DNA of 64,000 nucleotides from Callorhinus ursinus (Eukaryota > Chordata > Mammalia > Carnivora > Otariidae): positions 55,905,961-55,969,960 of the forward strand of contig NW_020312828.1 of assembly GCF_003265705.1 (NCBI RefSeq), given 5' to 3'. The position numbers and the translations under genes are program-made. Below, piece by piece: positions 23,683 to 34,073 of this stretch; positions within the stretch are counted from its first letter, which is position 1, and every line of letters starts with the position of its first letter. Under the pieces are notes generated by a model. It worked only from the letters and a program-made list of their open reading frames with translations. It searched no databases and was not told where the DNA came from.

Positions 23683-26600
23683 ATGGCACTAAATTCATAT
23701 CTTTCAATAGTTACCCTGAATGAAAATAGGCTAAATGCCCCAATCAAAAGGCACAGGGTATCAGATTGGATTAAAAAACAAGACCCATCGTTATGCTGTC
23801 TGCAAGAGACTCATTTTAGACCCAAAGACACCCCCACATTGAAAGTGAAGGGGTGAGAAACCATTTACCATGCTAATAGATACCAAAAGAAAGCTGGGGT
23901 GGCAATCCTTATATCAGACAAATTAGATTTTAAACCAAAGATTGTAATAAAAGATGAGGAAGGACACTATATCATACTTAAAAGGTCTATCCAACAAGAA
24001 GATCTAACAGTTGTAAATATCTATGCCCCTAACATGGGAGCAGCCAATTATATAAGGCAATTAATAACAAAAGCAAAGAAACACATTGACAACAATACAA
24101 TAATAGTGAGGGACTTTAACACCCCCCTCACCGAATGGACAGATCATCTAAGCAAAAGAACAACAAAGAAATAAAGACTTTAAATGACATCCTGGACCAA
24201 ATGGACTTCACAGAAATAGTCAGAACATTCCATCACAAACCAACAGAATACACTGTCTTCTCTAGTGCCCATGGAACATTCTCCAGAATAGATCACATCC
24301 TAGGTCACAAATCAGGTCTCAACCAGTACCAGAAGATTGGGATCATTCCCTGCATATTTTCAGATCACCATGCTTTGAAACTGAGTTCAATCACAAGAGG
24401 AAAGTCGGAAAGAACTCAAATACATGGATCCTAAAGAGCGTCTTACTAAAGAATGAATGGGTCAATCAGGAAATTAAAGAAGAATTTAAAAAATTCATGG
24501 AAACAAATGAATACGAAAACACAACTGTTCAAAATCTTTGAGATGCAGAAGAGGCAGTCCTAAGAGGAAAGTATATAGCAATACAAGCCTTTCTCAAGAA
24601 ACAAGAAAGGTCTCAAATACACAACCTAACCCTACACCTAAAGGAACTGGAGAGAGAACAGCAAATAAAGCCTAAACCCAGCAGGAGAAGAGAAATAATA
24701 AAGATCAGAGCAGAAATCAATGAAATAGAAACCAAAAGAACAGTAGAACAGATTAATGAAACAAGGAGCTGGTTCTTTGAAAGAATTAACAAGATTGATA
24801 AACCCCTGGCCAGATTTATCAAAAAGAAAAGAGAAATGACCCAAATCAACAAAATCATGAATGAAAAAGGAGAGATCACAACCAACACCAAAGAAATACA
24901 AACAATTAGAAGAACATATTATGAGCAACTATATGCCAGCAACTTAGATAATCTGGAAGAAATGGATGCATTCCTAGAGATGTATCTACTACCAAAAATG
25001 AACAGACCTATAACCACTAAGGAAATTGAAGCAGTCATCAAAAATCTCCCAACAAACAAAAGCCCAGGGCCAGATGGCTTCCCAGGGGAATGCTACCAAA
25101 CATTTAAAGAAGAATTAATACCTATTTTTCTAAACTCTTCCAAAAAATAAAAAGTGAAGGAAAACTTCCAAATTCGTTTTATGAAGGCCACCATTACCTT
25201 GATCCCAAAACCAGAAAAAGACCCCATCAAAAAGAGAGTTAGAGACCAATATCCTTGATGAACATGGATGCAAAAATTCTTACCAAAATACTAGTCAATA
25301 GGATCCAACAGTACATTAAAAGGATTATTCACCACGACCAAGAGGGATTTATCCCTGGGCTGCAAGGTTGGTTCAACACCCACAAATCAATCAGTGTGAT
25401 ACAATACATTAATAAAAGAAAGAACAAGACCATATGATCCTCTCAATAGATGCAGAAAAAGCACTTGACAAAGTCAGCATCGTTTCTTGATCAAAACTCT
25501 TCAGAGTATAGGCATAGAGGGTACATACCTCAATATCATAAAAGCCATCCATGAAAAACCCACAGTGAGTATCATCCTCAATGGGGAAAAACCGAGAGCT
25601 TTCCCCCTCAGGTCAGGAACGCAGCAGGGATGTCCACTAACACCATTGCTATTCAACATAGTATTAGAAGTCCTAGCCACAGTAATCAGACAACAAAAAG
25701 AAATAAAAGGCATCTGAATCAGCAAAGAAGAAGTCAAACTCTCACTCTTTGCAGATGATATGATACTTTATGTGGAAAACCCAAAAGACTCCACTCCTGA
25801 ACTGCTAGAACTCATACAGGAATTCAGTAAAGTGGCAGGATATAAAACCAATGCACAGAAATCAGTGGCATTCCTATACACCAACAACAAGACAGAAGAA
25901 AGAGACATTAAGGAGTTGATCCCTTTTACAATTCCACCCAAAACCATAAGATACCTAGAAATAAATCTAACCAAAGAGGCCAAGAATTTGTACTCAGAAA
26001 ACTATAAAATACTCATGAAGGAAATTGAGGAAGACAGAAAGAAATGCAAAAATGTTCCATGCTCATGGATTGGAAGAACAAATATTGTGAAGATGTCAAC
26101 CCTACCTAGAGCAATCTACACATTTAATGCAATCCCTATCAAAATACCATCCACTTTTTTCAAAGAAATGGAACAAATAATCCTAAAATTTGTATGGAAC
26201 CAGAAAAGACCCCAAATAGCCTGAGGAATGTTGAAAAAGAAAAGTAAAGCTGGCGGCATCACAATTCCAGACTTCCAACTCTATTACAAAGCTGTCATCA
26301 TCAAGACAGTATGTTACTGGCACAAAAACAGGAACATAGATCAATGGAACAGAATAGAGAACCCAGATATGGACCCTCAACTCTATGGTCAACTAATCTT
26401 CGACAAAGCAGGAAAGAATGTCTAATGGAAAAAAGACGGTCTCTTCAACAAATGGTGTTGGGAAAACTGGACAGCCACATGCAGAAAATGAAGCTGGACC
26501 ATTTCCTTACACCACACACAAAAATAGACTCAAATGTTTGAAAGACCTAAATGTGAGACAGGAGTCCATCAAAATCCTAAAGGAGAACACAGGCAGCAAC

Positions 26601-27319
26601 CTCTTTGACCTCAGTCACAGCAGTTTCTTCCTAGAAACATCGCCAAAGGCAAGGGAAGCAAGGGCAAAAATGAACTATTGGGATTTCATCAAGATAAAAA
26701 GCTTTTGCACAGCAAAAGAAACAGTCAACAAAACCAAAAGACAACCGACAGAATGGTAGAAGATATTTGCAAATGGCATATCAGATAAAGGGCTAGTATC
26801 CAAAATCTATAAAGAACTTATCAAACTCAACAGCCAAAGAACAAATGATCCAATCAAGAAATGGGCAGAAGACATGAACAGATACTTTTCCAAAGAAGAC
26901 ATCCAAATGGCCACAGACACATGAAAAAGTGCTCAACATTGCTTGCCATCAGGGAAATCCAAATCAAAACCTCAACGAGATACCACCTCACACCAGTCAG
27001 AATGGCTAAAACTAAGAAGTCAGGAAATGACAGATGTTGGCAGGGGTGCAGAGAAAGGGGAAGCCTCCTACAATGTTGGTAGGAATGCAAACTGGTGCAG
27101 CAACTCTGGAAAACAGTATGGAGGTTCCTCAAAAAGTTGAAAATAGAGCTACCATACGATCCAGCAATTGCACCACTGGATATTTACCCCAAAGATACAA
27201 ATGTAGGGATCCGAAGGGGTACGTGCACCCCGATGTTTATAGCAGCAATGTCCACTATAGCCAAACTTTGGAAAGAGCCAAGATGTCCATCGACAGATGA
27301 ATGGATAAAGAAGTGGTAT

Positions 27320-27364
<45 letters not shown>

Positions 27365-27499
27365 ATGGAATATTATGCAGCCATCAAAAAGAATGAAATT
27401 TTGCCATTTGCAATGATGTGGATGGAACTGGAGGCTATTATGCTGAGCGAAATAAGTCAGTCAGAGAAAGACATGTATCATATGGCCTCGCTGATATGA
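23683..27499 (+). pseudogene. L1 ORF2 (endonuclease / reverse transcriptase), broken
   Basis: ORF2p supplies the nicking endonuclease and reverse transcriptase for L1 insertion. ATG at 23683 opens MALNSYLSIVTLNENRLNAP with the endonuclease motif CCLQETHF near 23790-23816. Lesions include TGA at 23854-23856, a frameshift near 24125 (frames 23899-24174 and 24135-24434 overlap), stops near 24432, 24540, 25148, 25435, 25715, 26222, 26423 and 26757, and frame changes between them. Key RT motifs survive: [10 protein letters not shown] (about 25060-25090) and FADDMILYV (about 25745-25775). The C-terminus is readable at 27095-27499 but carries a TA/CA microsatellite. The span fits the usual ~1,275 codons, so losses are point lesions and small indels rather than large deletions. 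Confidence 0.93.
27317..27364 (+). repeat. (TA)n(CA)n microsatellite inside L1 ORF2
   Basis: About 33 bases of TA-rich repeat with one interruption (ACA), then about 17 bases of CA. It lies at the ORF2 site that normally reads 'gtggtatatatacacaatgg'. The L1 at 17371 has a GT/CA array at the same site. Confidence 0.95.
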
Positions 27500-28215
27500 G
27501 GAATTCTTAATCTCAGGAAACAAACTGAGGTTTGCTGGAGTGGTGTGGGTGGGAGGGATGGGGTGGCTGGGTGATAGACACTGGGGAGGCTATGTGCTAT
27601 GATGAGCACTGTGAATTGTGCAAGGCTATTGAATTACAGATCTGTACCTCTGAAGCAAATAATATATTACATGTTAAAAAGAAGAAGAAGAAGAAGAATA
27701 TAGCAGGAGGGAAAGAATGAAGGGGGGAATCGGAGGGGGAGATGAACCATGAGCAACTATGGACTCTGAAAAACAACCTGAGGGTTCTAGAGGGGAGGGG
27801 GGCAGGGGGATGGGTTAGCATGGTGATGGGTATTAAAGAGGGCAGGTACTGCATGGAGCCCTGGGTGTTATACACAAACAATGAATCATGGAACACTACA
27901 TCAAAAACTAATGGTGTAATGTATGGTGATTAAAATAATATAATAAAAAAAAGAAAAGAAGAAGAAGATAGTAGGAAGGGAAAAATAAAGGGGGGACTAT
28001 CGGAGGGGGAGACGAACCATGAGAGACTATGGACTCTGAGAAACAAATTGAGGGTTCTAGAGGGGAGGGATGGGTTAGCCTGGTAATGGGTATTAAAGAG
28101 GGCACGTACCGAACAGAGCACTGGGTGTTATACACAAACAATGAATCATGGAACACTACATCAAAAACTAATGATGTAATGTATGGTGATTAACATAACA
28201 GAATAAAATTTAAAG
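27500..28215 (+). repeat. L1 3' UTR built of a base unit plus two tandem terminal modules
   Basis: Base unit about 27500-27680: G-rich block, 'gatgagcactgtgaattgtg', then 'aaataatatattacatgtt'. Module 1 about 27681-27956 starts with a GAA run and ends 'gtatggtgattaaaataat'. Module 2 about 27957-28215 starts with another GAA run and ends 'gtatggtgattaacataac'. The two modules share most of their sequence at an offset of 260-268 bases; module 1 has a few extra G-rich bases (near 27798-27810). Each starts with an A/GAA-rich tract that looks like a former tail. Confidence 0.9.
27547..27563 (+). other. G-quadruplex-forming motif in L1 3' UTR
   Basis: Four G runs (3, 3, 3, 4) separated by T, A and AT. 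Such motifs are known in L1 3' UTRs of mammals. Same element as at 17760-17779 (minus). Confidence 0.85.
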
Positions 28216-29085
28216 AAATTTATAAATCAAATTTTCCAAAAATAAATAGGAAACAGTAAAATTATGTTAATGAGAAAAGTGAGAAAGCAGTGCATATTTG
28301 TATAGAATTTAATAAACTTGATTTATAATAGGTTATGTTTCATTTCTTATTAAGTGCCCAGGTAATTATTTTCTGTATTCTTAAGAGGGTAAACTATAAA
28401 GATTTCAAAATTTAGGTTTGGAAAGTTGCTTCCTTTCTTCAGGGATTGAAGTGATCATGATGAAGTCTGATGAGAGAAAAGAAAGGATGATTAATATATT
28501 CCTTTTCCTTTGGTTTTCTTTAGCCTGGTTTGGGGAATTAAGGAGTGATTGAAGGTAAAAGAAACAAAAACAGAAGTAAAAATATTTTCAAATTAAAAAA
28601 AACTGTCTAATTAGGAAGCTATTTAGGATGAATTTAAGCTCACAGCTTTCCATTTAATTAAGAAAAAAATCATCAAAATCAGAATAGTCATTTACAAAAC
28701 TGAATTAGTGGTCAGCTTATCAAATCTGTTCCACAGCATTTAGCATTTAATTTTTCAGAACTGCTGATGGAGGTCCTAGAGATTAAAATGAGCCTTCCTT
28801 TTACTTTGATCCTATTAAGAGAAAAACTGAATTAAATATTAATTGAAAATAACCTCCTTTTGGAGGGAAAGTCAGATAAAATCATATTAAACTACTAAAA
28901 AAGGAAGCAGGTAGAGTCTTGATGATGAGTGTGGGCTCAATAGGATGACAAAGGCCCAACTAGGAATCTAGAACTAGTCTGTAAGCACATTAAGAATGGG
29001 AACAATTCATTGTCTCTTTTTTTTTTTTTTTTTTTTTGTCTCTTTAATGTTGGTATCAGATACCTCACCTAATGCCTGAGCAAAA
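28216..29085. other. Unassigned DNA with a poly-T tract
   Basis: No gene. A T run of about 21 bases lies at 29017-29037. The rest is unassigned. Confidence 0.45.
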
Positions 29086-29087
29086 TA

Positions 29088-29539
29088 CAGTAGGTAACCT
29101 CATCTGTGATTTTGCATTCTACGATTTCAGTTACCCAAGGTCACCTGTGCAAATGGTCCTCCTTCTGAAGTATTGTCAGGTCAATATTAGTCTAATGCTA
29201 CATCACAGTGCCTACATCATTCACCTCACTTGGTCTTACCACTTAAGCATTTAATCATCTCACATCAGCATAAGAAGAGTGAATATAGTTCCATAAGATC
29301 TTTTGAGAGATAGACCACATTTGCATAACTTTTATTACACTATATTGTTATAATTGTTTTACTTTCCTATTAGTTATTATTGTTAATCCCTTACTGTGCT
29401 TAATTTATATATTAAACTTTATCATAGTTATGTTTGTATAGAAAAAACCCACAGATATATAGGATTTGGTACAATCTATGGTTTCAGGTATCCACTGGGG
29501 GTCTTGGAACCTATTTGTTGTGGATAAGGGGATCTACTG
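29088..29539 (-). mobile_element. Tigger/pogo-type non-autonomous DNA transposon
   Basis: Inverted ends: left CAGTAGGT... and right ...GATCTACTG, flanked by TA at 29086-29087 and 29540-29541, the target of the Tc1/mariner-pogo group. The interior includes 'tttcaggtatccactggggg', 'aaactttatcatagttatg' and 'tcacctcacttggtctta', which I know from Tigger-related MER elements. The strand is set from the 'taaggggatctactgta' end, which is usually written first in reverse complement. Length about 452, too short for a transposase. Confidence 0.8.
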
Positions 29540-29541
29540 TA

Positions 29542-30023
29542 AACAGTCAATAAACATTACTAACGTAATTGGATTCATATTGGGATTAGACTTTTATATT
29601 TTCCAGCAATTGAAAATTTACTAATTATAAATTTTCACTCTCCTTAATACAGTTAGTTCTTATGGTGAGAATTTACTTTTTGGAAAACATTACTGGTTTC
29701 CCTGAAAACACTTCTAAAGAACAGACAGAAATGCTTCACAAGGTGTTAGTGAGTGATTAAGACTTCTTTAGAAGCTTTGAACCCTTATTAGAGCAAGCTC
29801 TTCTTTGGGGGTTCTTAGGAAAGTTGTCCCATGGGGGAGCAATATTCCAATTAAGCTTTTATCAACTCCATATCCAAACCTCATCAATTTTGCCTCCTAA
29901 AACCCAGTTATTAATATCTACCTAATCTCTTTATAGTTGTAGTTTTCAATATTGGCAGCACATTATAATTAACTGGGAAGTTTAAAAAAATACTGATGTC
30001 TGGACCCCCAAACTAGAGAGGTA
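29542..30023. other. Unassigned intergenic DNA
   Basis: No gene or clear repeat recognised. Confidence 0.45.
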
Positions 30024-30035
30024 CCCAGGAGGTAT

Positions 30036-30212
30036 TCTTTTTTAAAAATTCTATTTATTTGAGAGAGAGAATGAGAGAGAAAGTATGAGCGGGAAGAGGG
30101 AGAAGCAGACTCCCTGAGTCTGGGAGCCTGACGTAGGGCTCGACCCTAGCACCCTGGGATCATGGCCTGAGCTGAAGGCAGACACTTAACTGACTGAGCC
30201 AGCCAGGTGGCC
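30036..30212 (-). mobile_element. Carnivore SINE (SINEC), minus strand
   Basis: T-rich tail, GA tract, 'gagaagcagactccctgagt', 'ccctgggatcatggcctgag' and reversed head 'gccagccaggtggccc'. TSD cccaggaggtat at 30024-30035 and cccaggaggcat at 30213-30224 (11 of 12). Confidence 0.95.
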
Positions 30213-30358
30213 CCCAGGAGGCATAGTTAAACGTTCCCCCAATAATTCTTAAACATAGCCATAGTATAATAATCCAATTTTAGCTTATTACCAGTCTATA
30301 TTAAACCTAATAATGCAGAGTTGTCTGTTTTTGTGAGGGCTTTATTATTTATCCATTA

Positions 30359-30439
30359 TGAAGACAACGAATAATTATCACTTTATTTAGTGTTTTTACC
30401 ATGAATTATTAAGGATGTCAGCATTCAAGGCCATATTAC
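30359..30439 (+). repeat. 81-bp duplicated segment, copy A
   Basis: Starts 'tgaagacaacgaataattat' and ends 'ccatattac'. Copy B is at 32618-32698. The two differ at three positions (78 of 81 match) with no gaps. The flanks do not match. It is not a repeat family that I recognise. Confidence 0.9.
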
Positions 30440-30566
30440 CCATTATTTCTAATCCCCTATATTAAATTAATACTTTGCTACATTTGCAGTATTTTTCACC
30501 AAAAAAGCACAAGAGGGTAGTGCAGAAAACTTGGTAACACAGCAGGTTCAAGAAAGTTATTTTTAG

Positions 30567-30774
30567 GGGTGCCTGGGTGACTCAGTCCTTAAGCCTCTGT
30601 CTTTGGCTCAGGTCATGATCTCAGGGTCCTGGGATCTAGCCCAGCATCTGGCTCCCTGCTCCGCGGGAAGCCTGCTTCTCCCTCTCCCACTCCCTCTGCT
30701 TATGTTCCCTCTCTCGCTGTGTCTGTCTCTGTCAAATAAATAAAATCTTAGAAAAAAAAAAAGAAAGAAAGAAA
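30567..30774 (+). mobile_element. Carnivore SINE (SINEC), CTCCGCGGG subtype
   Basis: GGGTGCCTGGGTGACTCAG head, GGGATCTAGCCC B box, CTCCGCGGGAAGCCTGCTTC body, 'tctctcgctgtgtctgtct' and a tail ending in GAAA repeats. TSD aagaaagttatttttag at 30550-30566 and aagaaagctgtttttag at 30775-30791 (15 of 17). Confidence 0.95.
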
Positions 30775-31079
30775 AAGAAAGCTGTTTTTAGAAGATCTGC
30801 TAACGAGATTGGTCCTTGACGTGTCTGGGAACTTGGCTGGTTATCAGTTTCCTACACTGAAATACAAGTTTCCATAAATGATAAGTAGATCATTGCCATT
30901 CGAAGGTTTGTGTGTGTGGGGGAATGTGGTTTATTCAGAACACTTGCTATCCTTTTGGGAGTCTGGAATTTTGCTACATGACCAGCTACCAAGAAAAAAA
31001 AAAAAATCTCAAATGGACTTCCCTGTTGGACAATACTTGCGTATTGTAAAAATTTGTTGCTGGAAGAATTAAGCATGTG

Positions 31080-31300
31080 TTGTGTCACTCTATGGAATAG
31101 GAGTCTCAGAACCTGGTTCCTCTGGACTTCACACATATGCTTTTTCCCCTTGCTTCTGTTACCATGTATTTGTTTACTATAATAAATATTAACCATATGT
31201 ATAATTATATACTGGGTTCTGTGAGTCTTTCTGGTAAATCTCCAAGTCTTGGGATTGTCTGAGGAACTCTGACACAAGGTTCTTGACTACATTTCAGACA
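31080..31300 (+). repeat. Possible decayed LTR-like repeat
   Basis: Contains 'ctataataaatattaaccat' followed by 'tgggttctgtgagtctttct' and 'gggattgtctgaggaactct', a layout (AATAAA-like signal, then a conserved 'gttctgtgagtc' block) I associate with an old LTR. The family cannot be named by eye. The overlapping minus-strand 141-codon frame (30852-31277) has no motif and is not called. Confidence 0.3.
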
Positions 31301-31985
31301 GAAAGCTAGACTACATATAACTAATTCTTTTTAAGGGGGTTTAGGGAATATGGACAGAAATTGACAAAAAATGCTTTATGGCCTTGAAAATCCAGAGTCT
31401 GTTTCTGTTTCAGATTATCTCATTTCTTAACTGAAAATTATTTTCACTTTCTTTCACTCCACTTATTGATTATATATTGTCTATCACAGAATTTAGGAGG
31501 AACAGATACACATAATGGGATTTACATTAGGGAAAGCAGCTTACTATTAATTAATAAGCCAGTTTACTATACCCACATATAGGGATGGGAGTCACCACCA
31601 GATGTCAGCTTTGAATATGAACCTATAGTAGCTAATAACTGAATCTTGATACTTGAAGAGGAAAAAAATAACAAAATATGAAAGTATAATCCTCCTCTAA
31701 TACTGATAATGCATAAAATTAAAGAGTCCTTTATGTTGGTAATACTGGATATTTAAAGTGTTACTCAAGCCTGTCTCCCCACAGTGACAAGAAAAAATGT
31801 GTCAAATATACTTGTGAAAATTAAAACACATTTTCATACACTTAAGAGCAGTAGAAGGTTTTAACAACCTCCACCAAGTTATTAAAAACCAAAAAAATTA
31901 TGTCTTTACAATACAAATAAACAGATATCTTGATCAATGTCCTAATTTTTATCTCTCGCTCTAGGCATTTCCTAATATTTAGTCA
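31301..31985. other. Unassigned intergenic DNA
   Basis: No gene or recognised element. A sequence one base away from a CTCF core lies at 31595-31608. Confidence 0.45.
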
Positions 31986-32290
31986 TAAGTGCAGCTACTC
32001 ATTCTATCGAGATGTTCAGTTTCTTTTGGAGACATAACATATCTTTAAAAACTTTAATATCAGCCCCTGATTGTGAAATAAAGTCCAAACCCTCTTATCC
32101 TTTCATGATCGTTCCCCAGTTTATATTCCTGACTTTATCTTCCATACAACACATTTACTACGGTCCACATTTACTATAACTCTATTATCCAAAGCTAATT
32201 CTCTTTCAACATACAGCGACTTTACCCCATTGATTTGTTCTCAAAAGTGCAGCTTAAATGTATCCTCTTCATTAAAATATTGTTATTTTC
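31986..32290 (+). mobile_element. L2 (LINE2) relic
   Basis: L2-type order: 'gtgaaataaagtccaaaccc', 'atcctttcatgatcgttccc', 'ttctctttcaacatacagcg' and 'aagtgcagcttaaatgtatc'. Strongly diverged. Confidence 0.5.
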
Positions 32291-32617
32291 AGTCTCTTGA
32301 AAATCTCAACTTAAACTAGTTTAAGAAAAAAAAAAAAGAATAGATTGCCTTTATAGCTACAAAACCAAGAGATCAGGCTCCCTTTATGCCTAGCTGATTA
32401 TCTTTTCTTGTCTTGGCTCTTAACTCTTTTGTATTGTTTCCATTTTTAACAACTTTTTTCTCCATGTGATGTAAGGTTGGGCACTTAATCTCCAGGTTTA
32501 AATGATCTTCATATCCTGGTATCTCAGAAAACAAAAAGCAGCACTCTCTAATCCAGGGTCTGTTCTTATTCCAGAAAGAACACTTAATGGGTGGCCAGGG
32601 TGAGGTGCCCACAATTT
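32291..32617. other. Unassigned DNA
   Basis: No gene. A short A run lies near 32325-32336. The 79-codon minus frame at 32373-32612 has no recognisable motif. Confidence 0.4.
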
Positions 32618-32698
32618 TGAAGACAACGAATAATTATCACTTTATTTAGTGTTTATACCATGAATTATTAAGGATGTTAGCATTCAAGACCATATTAC
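32618..32698 (+). repeat. 81-bp duplicated segment, copy B
   Basis: Second copy of the segment at 30359-30439, same orientation, 2,259 bases downstream, 78 of 81 positions identical. No poly-A, no terminal repeats and no visible TSD at its borders. Confidence 0.9.
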
Positions 32699-33188
32699 AT
32701 TAATAGGGAAAGCAAGACTATGTGATTGATAGCCCCACCCGAATCACAAGGAATCCACAGCAAATTTAAAGAAATTTCTCTGGAATTTCCACCCTCACTG
32801 CACCAAGTCAATAAATCTGATTTTGTTAGATGACAGGTTTATCTCTGATGGTATTTGACTGATTAGGTTATAACAAATGACATAAAAAAATTAAAACCTA
32901 AAAAGATAAGATAATTTATCCAAGATCAAATAACACACCACTCTTCAATGTAAAACTCTTGTTTTGAACCTAGACTAGTAAAATTACAAAGCTGGTGTAC
33001 TTGCTACACCTACAGTGTCTTTATTTTTCGTTCTAAAGATTCTGACCTTTGGATTGAAAGTTTTTGACACCAATCTCACTGCTAGTTCCTTTTCCATCTT
33101 CTTACGTCTTTGACTTTGCTCTAAATGTGATGCTTTCTTTCCCTCTCTGGGTGGATATGTTTTCTTTTATTAAATTGTGGGCACCATA
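32699..33188. other. Unassigned intergenic DNA
   Basis: No gene or recognisable repeat. Confidence 0.45.
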
Positions 33189-33556
33189 TGCTATAGACTG
33201 AAGTTTTGTGACCTTTGAAATTCATATCTTGAAACTATATCCCCAGTGTGATGGTATGTGAATGTGGAGCCTTTGGGGAAATGATGAGGTCAGGAGGGTG
33301 TGGCCCTCATGAATACGATTAGCACCCTTAAAAAAGAGAGCCAACAGAGTTGGTTGACTTGCCCCTTCTGTTGTATGTGGAAACAGGGAGAAGACAGCCG
33401 TCTATGACCCAGGACTTGGGCTCTCACCAGACATGGACTCTGCTGTTCCTTGATTTTGGACATCGCCATCTCCAGAGCTGTGAGAAATAAATTCTTATTG
33501 TTCATGGGAAACTAGTTTATGGTAATTTGTTATGGCAGCCTAAGAGAAATAAGACA
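33189..33556 (+). mobile_element. Solo LTR of an ERVL-MaLR element (MST/MLT1 group)
   Basis: Begins TGctatagactgaag and ends ...aagaCA, the usual TG...CA ends. Interior landmarks of MaLR LTRs in order: 'aattcatatcttgaaac', 'ccccagtgtgatggtatgtg', 'ggtgtggccctcatgaatac', 'gggagaagacagccgtctat', and AATAAA at 33486-33491 followed by 'ggtaatttgttatggcagcc'. Flanks ccata (33184-33188) and ctata (33557-33561) match at 4 of 5. No internal retroviral genes adjoin it. Confidence 0.8.
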
Positions 33557-33561
33557 CTATA

Positions 33562-33970
33562 TATATTTTCCTATCAGCAATATGCAATAACTCTTTCTAT
33601 TTAAAAGCAATGTTTCATTTTGTGTCTCCTAAATTCCTGTTTTCAAAAATATGAATGCTTCATTTTCTCTTCTCTTGCAAATGCATGGAAGTACCAAGCC
33701 AGCTGTAAGGCCCAGCTCCACAAAATTCACCAGCTTGTTTCTGCTAAATTACTCAGCTAGTTTTAGGAGAGAAGATAAAGCTTCTCCCAAGCCTCAATAT
33801 TGCATACATTAAATGCATGAAAATGTAAATGTCATAACATATCAATGCCTAATCACTACCTATCCAAATTATTTCCATCTTTCAAAGCCTAGTTCAAATT
33901 CCTTGTTTAGCTACTACAGATCACATTACAGTATCTTGTCTTCAAACTTCTATGAAATTTTTAGTCAAGA
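33562..33970 (+). repeat. Unassigned DNA with a weak L2-like stretch
   Basis: 33880-33935 ('tttcaaagcctagttcaaat...') resembles an L2 segment. The rest is unassigned. No gene. Confidence 0.35.
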
Positions 33971-33972
33971 AT

Positions 33973-34073
33973 ATGGGGAGGGTATGTACTATGGTGAACG
34001 CTGTGAATTGTGTAAGTCTGATGAATCACAGACCTGTACACCTGAAACAAATAATACATTATATGGTAATAAA
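33973..34073 (+). mobile_element. Short L1 3'-end fragment lacking the added terminal modules
   Basis: Matches the base 3' UTR of the full-length L1 (27577-27680): 'gggagggtatgtactatggt', 'gctgtgaattgtgtaagtct', 'cctgtacacctgaaacaaat', 'aatacattatatgg', then directly 'taataaaaacaata'. So this copy ends where the full-length copy continues into modules 1 and 2. Confidence 0.85.

Larger units (their letters stand above)
20870..28215 (+). mobile_element. Full-length but inactive carnivore L1 retrotransposon
   Basis: A complete L1 of about 7.3 kb: 5' UTR (20870-22703), ORF1 remnant (22704-23601), ORF2 remnant (23683-27499) and a long 3' UTR (about 27500-28215) ending in an A-rich tail. The start (gaggagcaagatgg...) is the expected carnivore L1 5' end, so it is not 5'-truncated. 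Both ORFs hold several stops and frameshifts, so the copy cannot encode its proteins. A clear TSD was not found: upstream 'agaattctatagaaaa' and downstream 'agaaatttataaatc' are only loosely alike. No SINE has inserted into it. Confidence 0.95.

Noticed and set aside
20850..28235. A TSD for the full-length L1
   Set aside because: Upstream agaattctatagaaaa and downstream agaaatttataaatc are only loosely alike and both AT-rich, so I do not claim it.
30852..31277. 141-codon minus-strand frame
   Set aside because: Overlaps a likely decayed LTR-like sequence, contains a run derived from a poly-A tract, and has no domain signature.
31595..31608. Second CTCF-like site ccaccagatgtcag
   Set aside because: One mismatch at a core G (GTC where GGC is needed), so support is too weak.
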